Assembly (NCBI GenBank): GCA_934573945.1
Contig: CAKTMQ010000014.1
Span: 1 to 22,306 of the forward strand
Length of the DNA: 22,306 nt
Origin: an uncultured Oscillospiraceae bacterium
Lineage (GTDB): Bacteria; Bacillota; Clostridia; Oscillospirales; Oscillospiraceae
Direction of reading: 5' to 3'
A program made the translations under genes and the position numbers. Of this stretch, positions 14,614 to 21,854 are shown in pieces. The notes beneath the pieces were generated by a model. That model was not told the DNA's origin, searched no databases, and saw only the letters and a list, made by a program, of their open reading frames with translations. Positions within the stretch are counted from its first letter, which is position 1, and each line of letters starts with the position of its first letter.

Positions 14614-15513
14614 GTGGGTCAACGGATCAAACAGGCGGTGCTCTCCGCAGGGCTGCTGACAGTCATGGTGCTGCTTCTGCGGCAGAACGACGCGGTGGGA
14701 CAGGCGGTGCGCCACGGGCTGACGCTGTGCGGCCGGACGGTGATCCCGGCGCTGTTCCCCTTTTTTGTCACCGTCTCCTGCGCGGTCTCCGCCGGCTTTT
14801 TCCGGCTGCTGCGGCAGCTGCGCCTGCCGGTGCCGGCGGCTGTTTTTCTGCTGGGGATCATCGGCGGCTATCCGGTGGGCGGCCGGACAGTAGGGGAGCT
14901 GTACCGCGCCGGAGAGCTGTCTCGGGAGGCGGCGGAGCGGCTGCTGCTGTTCTGCAACAACGCCGGCCCCTCGTTTATTTTGTCCGTGGCCGGCGCCGGT
15001 GTGTTCGGCAGCAGCCGTATGGGGGTGCTGCTGTATATCGTGCACATAGCGGCGGCATTGGCGGCGGGAGGGCTGATGGGCGCCTTCAAACGGGGCGAAA
15101 AGCCCCCCAATAACCACCCTTTTTTCCCCAATAAAGCGACAGATGACATCCCGTTTTCCGCCATCTTTGTAAAGAGCGCGCAGAACGCCGCCATCTCCAT
15201 GGTGCACGTCTGTGCGTTCGTGATCTACTTTCTGGCGCTGATGGCGCTGCTGCAGCAGGCAGTGCCCGGCCTGCCGCCCTTTGCGATGGGACTGCTGGAG
15301 CTGACGGCGGGGGTCACGGGACTGTCCGGCGACGCGGCGGACTTTGTTATGGCGGCGGCGCTGCTGGGCTGGGGCGGCGTGTCGGTGCACTGTCAGACGG
15401 CGGCGGTGCTGGCGGACACCGGATTGCAGATGGGACGGTATCTGGCGGCCAAGGCAGTGCAGGGTGCGCTGTCGGCCCTGACGGCCTGGCTGCTGCTGCC
15501 GCTGTTGTTTTAA
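14614..15513 (+). CDS. YlbJ-like sporulation integral membrane protein (nucleoside-recognition fold)
   Basis: 299 residues, strongly hydrophobic with about seven to eight predicted membrane segments. Diagnostic blocks are VIPALFPFFVTVS (43-55), GIIGGYPVGGRTVGELY (81-97), LLLFCNNAGPSFILSV (110-125) and a second half with LELTAGVTGLSGD. These match the gate-type domain of YlbJ, a sigma-E-dependent membrane protein needed for spore coat or cortex formation in Bacillus. It is about 100 residues shorter than Bacillus YlbJ. The start is a GTG at 14614 behind GAGGTGAGG. It is divergent from yqfC, another sporulation gene. A generic nucleoside-recognition transporter is an alternative. No terminator is visible before the proB promoter. 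Confidence 0.72.
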   Translation: MGQRIKQAVLSAGLLTVMVLLLRQNDAVGQAVRHGLTLCGRTVIPALFPFFVTVSCAVSAGFFRLLRQLRLPVPAAVFLLGIIGGYPVGGRTVGELYRAGELSREAAERLLLFCNNAGPSFILSVAGAGVFGSSRMGVLLYIVHIAAALAAGGLMGAFKRGEKPPNNHPFFPNKATDDIPFSAIFVKSAQNAAISMVHVCAFVIYFLALMALLQQAVPGLPPFAMGLLELTAGVTGLSGDAADFVMAAALLGWGGVSVHCQTAAVLADTGLQMGRYLAAKAVQGALSALTAWLLLPLLF

Positions 15514-15525
15514 CGAAAAAAATGC

Positions 15526-15554
15526 GTGCAAATCCGGCGGAAACGCGCTATAAT
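15526..15554 (+). promoter_or_regulatory. Promoter of proB-proA
   Basis: A perfect -10 TATAAT lies at 15549-15554. The -35 is weak: GTGCAA at 15526-15531 with a 17-nt spacer, or TGCAAA one base later. No T-box or other leader structure long enough to be a riboswitch fits in the roughly 45-nt leader. Confidence 0.6.
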
Positions 15555-15606
15555 AAAATGACTATACACGGCTGCCGCGCAGGCGGCGGCAAGGGAGGAA
15601 ACGATC

Positions 15607-16395
15607 ATGCGTATCACGGTAAAGGTGGGTACCTCGACGCTGGCGCACGCCACAGGGCGGCTGAACATCCAGCGGGTCGAGGCGCTGTGCAAGGTGCTCA
15701 GTGATCTGAAAAACGCGGGACACGAGATCATTCTGGTGTCCTCCGGCGCCATCGGTATGGGTGTCGGCAAGCTGAACCTGCCGGGACGACCTGAGGATAT
15801 GCCTACCAAGCAGGCCGCCGCCGCTGTGGGACAGTGCGAGCTGATGTACTGCTACGATAAGCTGTTTACCGAGTATAACCACACCGTGGCGCAGGTGCTG
15901 CTCACCGGCGAGGACGTCCGCAATGAACAGCGCAGCCGCAATATGCGCAACACCATCTTCCGGCTGCTGGAGCTGGGCGCGCTGCCGGTCATCAACGAAA
16001 ACGACACCGTGGCCACCGACGAGGTGGGTGTGGAGAACACCATCGGGGAGAACGATACCCTCTCCGCCATTGTGGCGGCAGCGGTACACGCCGACCTGCT
16101 GATCCTGCTCAGCGACATCGAGGGACTGTATGACAGCGATCCCCACAAGAACCCGGCGGCACAGCTGATCCACACGGTGGCGGAGATCAATGAGAACGTT
16201 CTGGCGCTGGCGGGCGGCAGCGGCTCGTCGCTGGGCACCGGCGGCATGGTGACCAAGCTGCGGGCGGCGAAGATCGCCACGGAGGCCGGCTGCGAGATGG
16301 TCATCGCCAACGGCGCCAAGCCCGCCCTGCTCTACGACATTGCGGCGGGAAAACCGGTGGGAACGAGATTTTTGGCAAAGGAGCGGCAGGTATGA
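15607..16395 (+). CDS. proB: Glutamate 5-kinase (short form, no PUA domain)
   Basis: 262 residues. It phosphorylates glutamate, the first step of proline synthesis. The amino-acid-kinase fold is marked by KVGTSTLA (6-13), VSSGAIGMG (45-53), NENDTV (134-139), [13 protein letters not shown] and [18 protein letters not shown]. The RNA-binding PUA domain found at the C-terminus of the roughly 370-residue enzymes is absent, as in many Clostridia. The ATG at 15607 follows GGGAGG. It overlaps proA by 4 nt. Confidence 0.97.
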   Translation: MRITVKVGTSTLAHATGRLNIQRVEALCKVLSDLKNAGHEIILVSSGAIGMGVGKLNLPGRPEDMPTKQAAAAVGQCELMYCYDKLFTEYNHTVAQVLLTGEDVRNEQRSRNMRNTIFRLLELGALPVINENDTVATDEVGVENTIGENDTLSAIVAAAVHADLLILLSDIEGLYDSDPHKNPAAQLIHTVAEINENVLALAGGSGSSLGTGGMVTKLRAAKIATEAGCEMVIANGAKPALLYDIAAGKPVGTRFLAKERQV

Positions 16396-17651
16396 CGACG
16401 ACACGGGAAATTCTGCAGCGCACCAGAGCTGCATGGGTACACATCAACAACGCCCCGGCGGCGGAGAAAAACGCCCTGCTGCTGGCTATGGCGGACAGCC
16501 TGCTGGCGCAGCGGGAGACCATTCTGGCGGCGAACCGGCTGGATATGGAGGCCGCCAGAGGCCACATCTCCGACGTGATGCTGGATCGGCTCTATCTGGA
16601 CGAGGGGCGGCTGAACGGCATGGCGGAGGGCATCCGCGCCATGGCGGCGCTGCCGGATCACTCCGGGCGCATCCTCTCGGAGATCACCCGCCCCAACGGG
16701 CTGACCATCTGTAAAAAGCAGGTGCCGCTGGGGCTGGTGGCCATCATCTATGAGAGCCGCCCCAACGTCACCTCCGACGCGGCGGCGCTGACGCTCAAAA
16801 GCGGCAACGTGTGCGTGCTGCGCTGCGGCAAGGAGGCCTACCGCAGCGCCCACGCCATCGTGGCGGCGCTGAAGGCGGGCATCACCGCCGCCGGTGGTGA
16901 TCCGGAGATCATCAATATCGTGGAGGACATCAGCCGCCAAAGCGCCGCGGATCTGATGACTGCCAAGGGACTGGTGGATCTGCTGATCCCCCGGGGCGGC
17001 GCGGGGCTGATCCGCTCCTGCGTGGAGAATGCCACGGTGCCCTGCATTGAGACCGGCACCGGCATCTGCCACGTCTATGTGGACGAGGATGCGGATCTGG
17101 ACATGGCGCTGCGGATCGTGGTCAACGCCAAGACCAGCCGTCCCTCCGTGTGCAACGCGGAGGAGGTGCTGCTGGTGCACCGGGCAGTGGCGGAACGGTT
17201 TTTGCCCATGCTGCACCGGGCGCTGGTGACGGAGCGTGCCGCCGCCGGACAGGTGCCGGTGGAGCTGCGGCTGGATCCCCGGGCGGCGGCCATCATTCCC
17301 GGTACGCCGGCCTCCGACACGGATTTTGACACGGAGTTTCTGAATTACATTCTGGCGGTGGCGGTGGTGGACAGCGTGGAGGCGGCCATTGCACACATCC
17401 TGACCCACTCCACCGGTCACAGCGAGAGCATTGTGACAGAGAACGCTGCCCATGCGGAGCAGTTCGTCAACGGGACGGACAGTGCCGCCGTCTACGTCAA
17501 TGCGTCCACCCGCTTTACCGACGGCGGCGAGTTCGGACTGGGCTGCGAGATGGGCATCTCCACCCAGAAGCTCCACGCCCGGGGTCCCATGGGACTGGAT
17601 GAGCTGAGCACCTACAAGTACATTATCCGGGGCAGCGGACAGATCCGGTAA
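16392..17651 (+). CDS. proA: Gamma-glutamyl phosphate reductase
   Basis: 419 residues, full length. It reduces glutamyl-5-phosphate with NADPH to glutamate-5-semialdehyde, the second step of proline synthesis. The catalytic Cys254 is in [10 protein letters not shown]. Other landmarks are ESRPNVTSD (121-129), [10 protein letters not shown] (198-207), [15 protein letters not shown] (221-235) and the C-terminal [27 protein letters not shown], all typical of ProA. The ATG sits inside the proB stop (ATGA), so ProB and ProA are coupled, in line with channelling of the unstable intermediate. proC is not nearby. Confidence 0.98.
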   Translation: MTTTREILQRTRAAWVHINNAPAAEKNALLLAMADSLLAQRETILAANRLDMEAARGHISDVMLDRLYLDEGRLNGMAEGIRAMAALPDHSGRILSEITRPNGLTICKKQVPLGLVAIIYESRPNVTSDAAALTLKSGNVCVLRCGKEAYRSAHAIVAALKAGITAAGGDPEIINIVEDISRQSAADLMTAKGLVDLLIPRGGAGLIRSCVENATVPCIETGTGICHVYVDEDADLDMALRIVVNAKTSRPSVCNAEEVLLVHRAVAERFLPMLHRALVTERAAAGQVPVELRLDPRAAAIIPGTPASDTDFDTEFLNYILAVAVVDSVEAAIAHILTHSTGHSESIVTENAAHAEQFVNGTDSAAVYVNASTRFTDGGEFGLGCEMGISTQKLHARGPMGLDELSTYKYIIRGSGQIR

Positions 17652-17700
17652 CGGCAGGAGGCTGCGCAGGAGACGAGAAATAATTTCCCCCGTTTCATAG

Positions 17701-17735
17701 CAAAAGGCCGCACAGTTTTACTGTGCGGCCTTTTG
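17701..17735 (+). terminator. Rho-independent terminator of proB-proA
   Basis: AAAAGGCCGCACAG (17702-17715) pairs with CTGTGCGGCCTTTT (17721-17734) over 14 bp with a TTTTA loop and a T-run, 50 nt past the proA stop. Confidence 0.92.
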
Positions 17736-17780
17736 CTGTCTCAGGCGGTGGGACAGACCAGTGAAAGGCCAATACAAAAA

Positions 17781-17867
17781 TGTCCAAACGGGACAGTCCG
17801 GGCGATTTTAGGATAGACGTGGGCGGCGAAGCGTGCTATACTGGGCGAGAGTTAGCAAAGACTAATT
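17781..17867 (+). promoter_or_regulatory. Promoter and candidate operators of the AraC/ABC locus
   Basis: TAGACG (17814-17819) and TATACT (17837-17842) are 17 nt apart, with TGC giving an extended -10. Upstream, TGTCC-AAACG-GGACA (17781-17795) is a perfect inverted repeat in an activator position. Downstream, AGTTAG (17850-17855) and CTAATT (17862-17867) form a 5-of-6 dyad around 6 nt at the start of the transcript, resembling operators of iron-responsive DtxR-type repressors. These roles are inference. Confidence 0.55.
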
Positions 17868-17916
17868 GAAACAGATCGTCAGTGGCGGAACGCCGCAGCA
17901 GCAGGGAGGGAACGGG

Positions 17917-18529
17917 ATGGACACAGCGAAGTTGTTTACGGCGCAGGGCGCCGCACTGCTGGTACAGAGCGACGGCTGCGCCGTCTGGCAGTTCCGCAAC
18001 GAAACGTGCGACGGGACGAATGACGGCCTATGAGGTGTTCCCCGGTGTGATGCTGACTTTCAACGATTTCCACATGGAGCGCTATGAGTCCTCCTATGTG
18101 GCCGACCGCCGTCTGCTGGCCATTGACCACTGCCGGGAGGGACGCATGGAGTATCTGGCGGGCGATGACCGGGTGGCCTATGCGGAGGCCGGTGACATGA
18201 AGCTGGATCTGCGCCGGCGTCATACGGGGACGTTCAGCTTTCCCTCCTGTCACTATCACGGGCTGACGGTGGTTTTTGATCTGGAGCTCGCCGGACAGTC
18301 GCTGCCGCTGGCGGTCAGGGACTTTCCGGTGACACCGGAGAAGATACGCATCCCCTATTTCCGGATCAAGATCCTGGAGCTGCTGCTGCGTGAGGGCGGC
18401 AGCATCGCGGAGATCGGCAGCCGGGTGGGCTATGACAGCCCGGGAAAGTTTACGGCGGTCTTCAAAAAAGTGATGAAGCTGACGCCGTCAGAATACCGCA
18501 AGGAGAGAGGAACACATCATGAAAGCTGA
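17917..18529 (+). pseudogene. AraC-family regulator, frameshifted and internally deleted
   Basis: The natural start is the ATG at 17917 behind GGGAGGG (MDTAKLFTAQGAALLVQSDG). That frame ends at a TGA after 38 codons. Removing one A at 18019-18020 rejoins it to the downstream frame (MTAYEVFPGVMLTFNDFHME), so there is a +1 frameshift. The sensor part continues through CREGRMEYLAG and HTGTFSFPSCHYHGL. IPYFRIKILELLL then runs straight into REGGSIAEIGSRVGYDSPGKF. The first helix-turn-helix and linker, normally about 80-90 residues, are missing. A second shorter gap probably lies before TPEKIRIPYF. Only the second HTH remains. Such regulators usually sit before paired ABC exporters for siderophores or peptides. 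It overlaps the next gene by 11 nt. Confidence 0.82.
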
Positions 18530-19170
18530 GAAGAAAAGCTGGCTGGGGACGCTGTTTGCCTATGCCGGCGGTGAAAAGAAGCGGATGACGCTGTCCGTCG
18601 TTCTGTCCGTGCTGAGCGTGACGGCGGGACTGGCGCCGTTTTACTGTATGTATGCGGTCATCTGCCTGTTCACGGCGAGGACTGCCACCGCCGCGGCGGT
18701 GATAAAATGGTGCCTGCTGGCGCTGCTGGCCTATGGGGTCAGGATCCTGCTGTTCAGCCTGTCCACCGGCACGTCCCACAGCATGGCATATACCATTCTG
18801 GAGGGGCTGCGCCTGCGTCTGGCGGATCGTTTCCTCCACGCGCCGCTGGGCGATGTGGAAAGCCGCAGCATCGGCGAGATCAAGACCATGATGGTGGATA
18901 AGATCGAGAATCTGGAGCCGCCGCTGGCGCACATGATCCCGGAGGGCGCCGGACATATCGTGCTGCCGGTGGTCAGCATCGCGGCGCTGACAAAGGGCAA
19001 GACGCTGCTGGTCATCGCCCACCGGCTGTCCACCATCAAAAACGCGGACAACATCGTGGTGCTGGAGAGCGGACGGATCGTTGCCCAGAGGCGGCAGGAG
19101 GAGCTGCTGGCGCATTGCGGCGGAGTGAGGCGGCCGGTCTGGCGGCGCGGCGGGCTTGGGACAAAAGGTA
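18519..19170 (+). pseudogene. ABC exporter, large internal deletion
   Basis: The start ([22 protein letters not shown]) and the first two to three membrane helices of an MsbA/YbtP-like half-exporter are present to about residue 147. LPVVSIAAL is then joined in frame to [32 protein letters not shown], the D-loop/H-loop end of the ATPase. About 400 residues are gone, including the remaining helices, Walker A, the signature motif and Walker B. The H-loop His is kept, but the product cannot hydrolyse ATP. IAAL is natural on both sides of the junction, suggesting deletion between short repeats. The frame also lacks its own stop and runs through the terminator hairpin to 19778, antisense to the CarD gene. 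Confidence 0.85.
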
Positions 19171-19211
19171 AAAAATCCGCTGTGCGCATCAAATGCGCAC
19201 GGCGGATTTTT
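19171..19211. terminator. Bidirectional terminator between the ABC remnant and the CarD gene
   Basis: A 19-bp stem (19171-19189 with 19193-19211, one T-G wobble) has a CAA loop and A/T ends that become T-runs on both strands. Confidence 0.9.
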
Positions 19212-19232
19212 ATATCATATCGGCTTGTCGCC

Positions 19233-19745
19233 TTACGCCTCCGGCCAGGCGGGATAATATTGCTGGATGTACTGGCAGACTGTCTGCCGCTCCAGCGACA
19301 GCGCCGCCGCCAGCTCGCCGTAGAGCTGTTCCTCCGCGCGGCGGAGGTATCGCTCGTCCAGCTGGCTGACCTTGCGGTTGTGCTGCCGTGCCCACAGCCG
19401 GCGGCGGCAGATGTATTTGATCATGGCCGCCATGCGGCGGCAGTCGTAGGAGGTGACCACGGTGTGGTAGTGCTCCTTGACGGTGCGCTGGGTATCTCCG
19501 ACGGGTTCCTCCGGCGGCAGCTGCGGCAGCTGCTCGAGAAACGCGGCGGCCTCCGCCGCTGTCATGGCCGGACGCATCAGAACCCCGGTGTCCACCGGTG
19601 TCATGACCTGTCCGGAGCGGTAGAGCGGGGAGAGCGTATAGTAGGCTCGTCCCTTATCACCGCCGGGTGTGGCGATGGTGCTCACGCCATCCACGCGGCA
19701 CACACCTTCGCCGCCATATACCACCAGATCTCCTGCTGTAAACAT
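19233..19745 (-). CDS. CarD-like transcriptional regulator (CdnL/RID domain)
   Basis: 170 residues from the ATG at 19745. The N-terminal CarD/CdnL RNA polymerase-interacting domain (about 1-60) reads [20 protein letters not shown] and YYTLSPLY, with the typical PVD motif (PVDTG). The C-terminal helical domain (about 70-170) is rich in Arg, Trp and Tyr, as in CarD. These proteins bind the RNA polymerase beta subunit and stabilise open promoter complexes. An upstream ATG at 19802 was rejected: it lies in the leader hairpin, and AAGGAGAG precedes 19745. The gene is monocistronic. Confidence 0.92.
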   Translation of the reverse strand: MFTAGDLVVYGGEGVCRVDGVSTIATPGGDKGRAYYTLSPLYRSGQVMTPVDTGVLMRPAMTAAEAAAFLEQLPQLPPEEPVGDTQRTVKEHYHTVVTSYDCRRMAAMIKYICRRRLWARQHNRKVSQLDERYLRRAEEQLYGELAAALSLERQTVCQYIQQYYPAWPEA

Positions 19746-19774
19746 ATACGCGCTCTCCTTCCATACACACTGCC

Positions 19775-19802
19775 ATGAAACGGCACGTCTGTGCCGTTTC
19801 AT
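19775..19802. promoter_or_regulatory. Perfect 12-bp hairpin in the CarD gene leader
   Basis: ATGAAACGGCAC (19775-19786) pairs with GTGCCGTTTCAT (19791-19802) around a 4-nt loop. On the minus strand it lies about 10 nt after the -10 box, near the 5' end of the carD-type mRNA. On the plus strand it is followed by six T, so it is also a good terminator against transcription entering from the left. Confidence 0.75.
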
Positions 19803-19810
19803 TTTTTATA

Positions 19811-19840
19811 ATTATAGCATATTTTCCGTACAAATGTAAG
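19811..19840 (-). promoter_or_regulatory. Promoter of the CarD-like gene
   Basis: On the minus strand a perfect TATAAT (19811-19816) is preceded by TGC (extended -10). CTTACA (19835-19840) lies 18 nt upstream as a four-of-six -35. Confidence 0.75.
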
Positions 19841-19861
19841 AGAAAAAATGAAAATTGTCAA

Positions 19862-19899
19862 AAAAAGAGGACTTCATCCCGAGATGAAGCCCTCTTTTT
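19862..19899 (-). terminator. Terminator behind the GlsB/YeaQ-like gene
   Basis: AAAAAGAGG-A-CTTCATC pairs with GATGAAG-C-CCTCTTTTT, a 16-bp stem with one mismatch and a CCGA loop. T-runs lie on both strands. It begins 33 nt past the stop of the minus-strand gene. Confidence 0.9.
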
Positions 19900-19932
19900 G
19901 TGGGAAAAATCGGAAACCGGTGGCTTAGGCGC

Positions 19933-20163
19933 CTATTTGAACAGCCAGCGGCATACGAGGATTACCACGCAGGCGCCGCCCACGCCGATGAGGAAGGAGC
20001 CCAGAGAGTTGCGCGCCACCAGTCCCACGGTGCCGGCCAGCCAGTTGCCCACGCCGCTGCCCACGATGCCCAGCAGGATATTGCGCAGCACGCCGCCCCG
20101 GCAGTTCATCAGCTTGCCGGCCAGCCAGCCGATCAGGCCGCCTACGATCAGAGATGCCAGCAT
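19933..20163 (-). CDS. GlsB/YeaQ/YmgE-family small membrane protein
   Basis: 76 residues, mostly hydrophobic with three predicted membrane segments (about 2-19, 26-46, 53-72). The pattern SLIVGGLIGWLAGKLM, GGVLRNILLGIVGSGVGNWLAG and a C-terminal GACVVILVCRWLF is typical of the transglycosylase-associated (GlsB/YeaQ/YmgE) family. Members are induced by general stress, but the molecular function is unknown. AAGGAGGG precedes the ATG. It starts 12 nt after the uridine phosphorylase stop, so the two are probably one transcript. Confidence 0.92.
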   Translation of the reverse strand: MLASLIVGGLIGWLAGKLMNCRGGVLRNILLGIVGSGVGNWLAGTVGLVARNSLGSFLIGVGGACVVILVCRWLFK

Positions 20164-20175
20164 GAACGTCCCTCC

Positions 20176-20946
20176 TTATCTGGCGGCGCGGTCTGCCGCG
20201 ATCAGCAGCTTCAGCGCCTCCACGCCCACCTGCACGGCGGAGGTGGTATCCTCGGACATATCCTGATCCAGACCGGCCTTTTCGCGCTCCTGGTTCCAGA
20301 TCACGTGGAAGCAGCTGCCGCAGCGGCAGCCCAGTGCGTTGGATACCACGAACAGGGCGGCGGACTCCATCTCACTGGCCTTGACGCCCAGACGCTTCCA
20401 CGCCTCCCATTTCTGCAGCAGCTCATAGGACACCGGCATACGCTCCGGGCTGTGCTGGCCGTAAAACGCGTCCTTACACTGCACCACGCCCACCTGCGTT
20501 CGCTTGCCCAGTGCCTTCGAGGCCTGCACCAGCGCGGTGGTCACATCAAAGTCCGCCACAGCGGGGTATTCGATAGGGGCGTACTCGCAGCTGGTGTGTT
20601 CATAGCGGATGGCGCCGGTAGCCACCACCACGTCGCCGCTGCGCACGTCCAGATCGATGCCGCCGCAGGTGCCCACACGGATGAAGGTATCCGCGCCGAT
20701 GTTGTGCAGCTCCTCCATGGCGATGGAGGCGGAGGGACCGCCGATGCCGGTGGAGCAGACGGAGACCTTTTCCCCCAGCAGCGTGCCGGTATAGATGGTA
20801 TATTCCCGGTTCTGGGACACAAAATGCGCGTCGTCAAACAATGCGGCGATTTTCTCGCAGCGCCCCGGGTCGCCGGGCAGGATCACGTAGCGGCCTACGT
20901 CGCCGGCAACGCAATGGATATGAAATTGTTTTTCCAATTTCTGCAT
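20176..20946 (-). CDS. udp: Uridine phosphorylase (nucleoside phosphorylase family 1)
   Basis: 256 residues. It cleaves uridine with phosphate to uracil and ribose-1-phosphate in pyrimidine salvage. Phosphate-binding GDPGR (25-29), [16 protein letters not shown] (65-80), RVGTCGG (90-96) and the ribose-binding EMESAALF (about 192-199) are present. [14 protein letters not shown] (about 158-171) fits uridine rather than purine phosphorylases. The ATG at 20946 has AGGAGG upstream. Substrate choice between uridine and other nucleosides cannot be settled from motifs alone. Confidence 0.92.
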   Translation of the reverse strand: MQKLEKQFHIHCVAGDVGRYVILPGDPGRCEKIAALFDDAHFVSQNREYTIYTGTLLGEKVSVCSTGIGGPSASIAMEELHNIGADTFIRVGTCGGIDLDVRSGDVVVATGAIRYEHTSCEYAPIEYPAVADFDVTTALVQASKALGKRTQVGVVQCKDAFYGQHSPERMPVSYELLQKWEAWKRLGVKASEMESAALFVVSNALGCRCGSCFHVIWNQEREKAGLDQDMSEDTTSAVQVGVEALKLLIAADRAAR

Positions 20947-21012
20947 AATAAACCTCCTGATGCCGTGCTTGGCAAAACGACAGAATCCATGTGTACGGGA
21001 AAATAGATTCTT

Positions 21013-21041
21013 ATTTTAACATAATGCGCAGAGAATTGCAA
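21013..21041 (-). promoter_or_regulatory. Promoter of udp and the GlsB-like gene
   Basis: On the minus strand TTGCAA (21036-21041) and TAAAAT (21013-21018) are 17 nt apart. The leader is about 60 nt. Confidence 0.75.
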
Positions 21042-21146
21042 TGTTGGGAGAAGTTACAGCCGGTAGTTTCGCCGAAAAACGACCATACTACACAGGACAC
21101 GAGCGCATATACGTGTGTCGGAAGATTTGAAAAAGGAGGACGGGAT

Positions 21147-21650
21147 ATGAAGAAAAAAATGATGGCACTGGTCATGGCGGTGCTGCTGGTGTTGGCGCTG
21201 ACCGGCTGCGGCGAGGACAAAAACAACACCACCAACGGCGGCAGCGGCGGCAGCGGCAGCAGCGGCACCGTGCAGAACGGCGGCAATACCGGCGGCACCG
21301 ATCAGGGAAACGGCGCTGCGAACGACGGTGCCCACGACACCGCGCCCGGCGTGGATGACGGACTGACCGGCGGTGACACGGAAAACGGCGCCGCGCGCAG
21401 CCGCCGGAGCTACGATGCCTACCGCGGCAGCGGTGACGATGTGTTCACCGAGAACCGGGGCAGTACCTTTGGCCGTGCCGGTGAGCAGATGCAGGAATAT
21501 GACGCACAGTGGCCGGGCACGGTCTACGACAGCATGACCGGCAGTCAGGCCGCCCGCGGCACCGCCACCTGGCGGCAGATGCTGGATAACGGCTTTGTCC
21601 ACGACACAGACGGCTTTCTGCTGGACGGCGAGAATGCCTGCTGGTCGTGA
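21147..21650 (+). CDS. Hypothetical lipoprotein with Gly/Asn-rich linker
   Basis: 167 residues. A lipoprotein signal peptide (KKKMMALVMAVLLVLALTGC) ends in the lipobox LTGC, with Cys21 as the lipid-modified residue. Residues about 25-75 are low-complexity, rich in Gly, Ser, Asn, Thr and Asp, a probable disordered tether. The remainder (about 80-167) is polar with few hydrophobics. It includes RSYDAYRGSGDDVFTENRG and a C-terminal block TATWRQMLDNGFVHDTDGFLL that looks conserved in character. I do not recognise the family. The ATG at 21147 follows AAAAGGAGG; a longer frame upstream has no signal sequence. It is monocistronic with a terminator. Exposure on the outer membrane face is inferred. 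Confidence 0.85.
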   Translation: MKKKMMALVMAVLLVLALTGCGEDKNNTTNGGSGGSGSSGTVQNGGNTGGTDQGNGAANDGAHDTAPGVDDGLTGGDTENGAARSRRSYDAYRGSGDDVFTENRGSTFGRAGEQMQEYDAQWPGTVYDSMTGSQAARGTATWRQMLDNGFVHDTDGFLLDGENACWS

Positions 21651-21678
21651 CGGAAGCGGGAGCTTGTAGGCACAGGGA

Positions 21679-21717
21679 AAAGACAGACACATGGCAGTTG
21701 TCCATGTGTCTGTCTTT
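21679..21717 (+). terminator. Rho-independent terminator of the lipoprotein gene
   Basis: AAAGACAGACACATGG (21679-21694) pairs with CCATGTGTCTGTCTTT (21702-21717) over 16 bp with a 7-nt loop, followed by a T-rich tract, 28 nt past the stop codon. Confidence 0.92.
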
Positions 21718-21787
21718 ATTTTGCGCCTTCAGGCGTGGAAACAAACCCCGGTTCTATCGGGGGAAGAAAAATAGCTTTAGCATGAGA

Positions 21788-21854
21788 AAAACCTCCTATT
21801 GCGGTATACTGGTAAAGGTTTGGCGACCGCATTACCAGAGCAATAGGAGGTTTT
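21788..21854 (+). repeat. RBS-sequestering inverted repeat upstream of tnpA
   Basis: AAAACCTCCTATTGC (21788-21802) is the exact reverse complement of GCAATAGGAGGTTTT (21840-21854). The right arm contains the AGGAGG ribosome-binding site and abuts the ATG. A nested stem, CTGGTAA (21809-21815) with TTACCAG (21832-21838), lies inside. A transcript entering from outside would hide the site; one starting inside the element would lack the left arm. Confidence 0.9.

Noticed and set aside
14218..15531. An upstream extension of the yqfD frame of about 430 codons
   Set aside because: It runs antisense through the YlbJ-like gene and overlaps yqfC. YqfD homology begins exactly at the ATG at 14217.
15555..15606. 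A T-box or proline riboswitch ahead of proB
   Set aside because: The leader is only about 50 nt, too short for a T-box, and has no terminator/antiterminator pair.
17917..18030. Programmed +1 frameshifting in the AraC gene
   Set aside because: No slippery run or stimulatory structure is visible at 18016-18022. The gene also lacks its first HTH, so loss of function is simpler.
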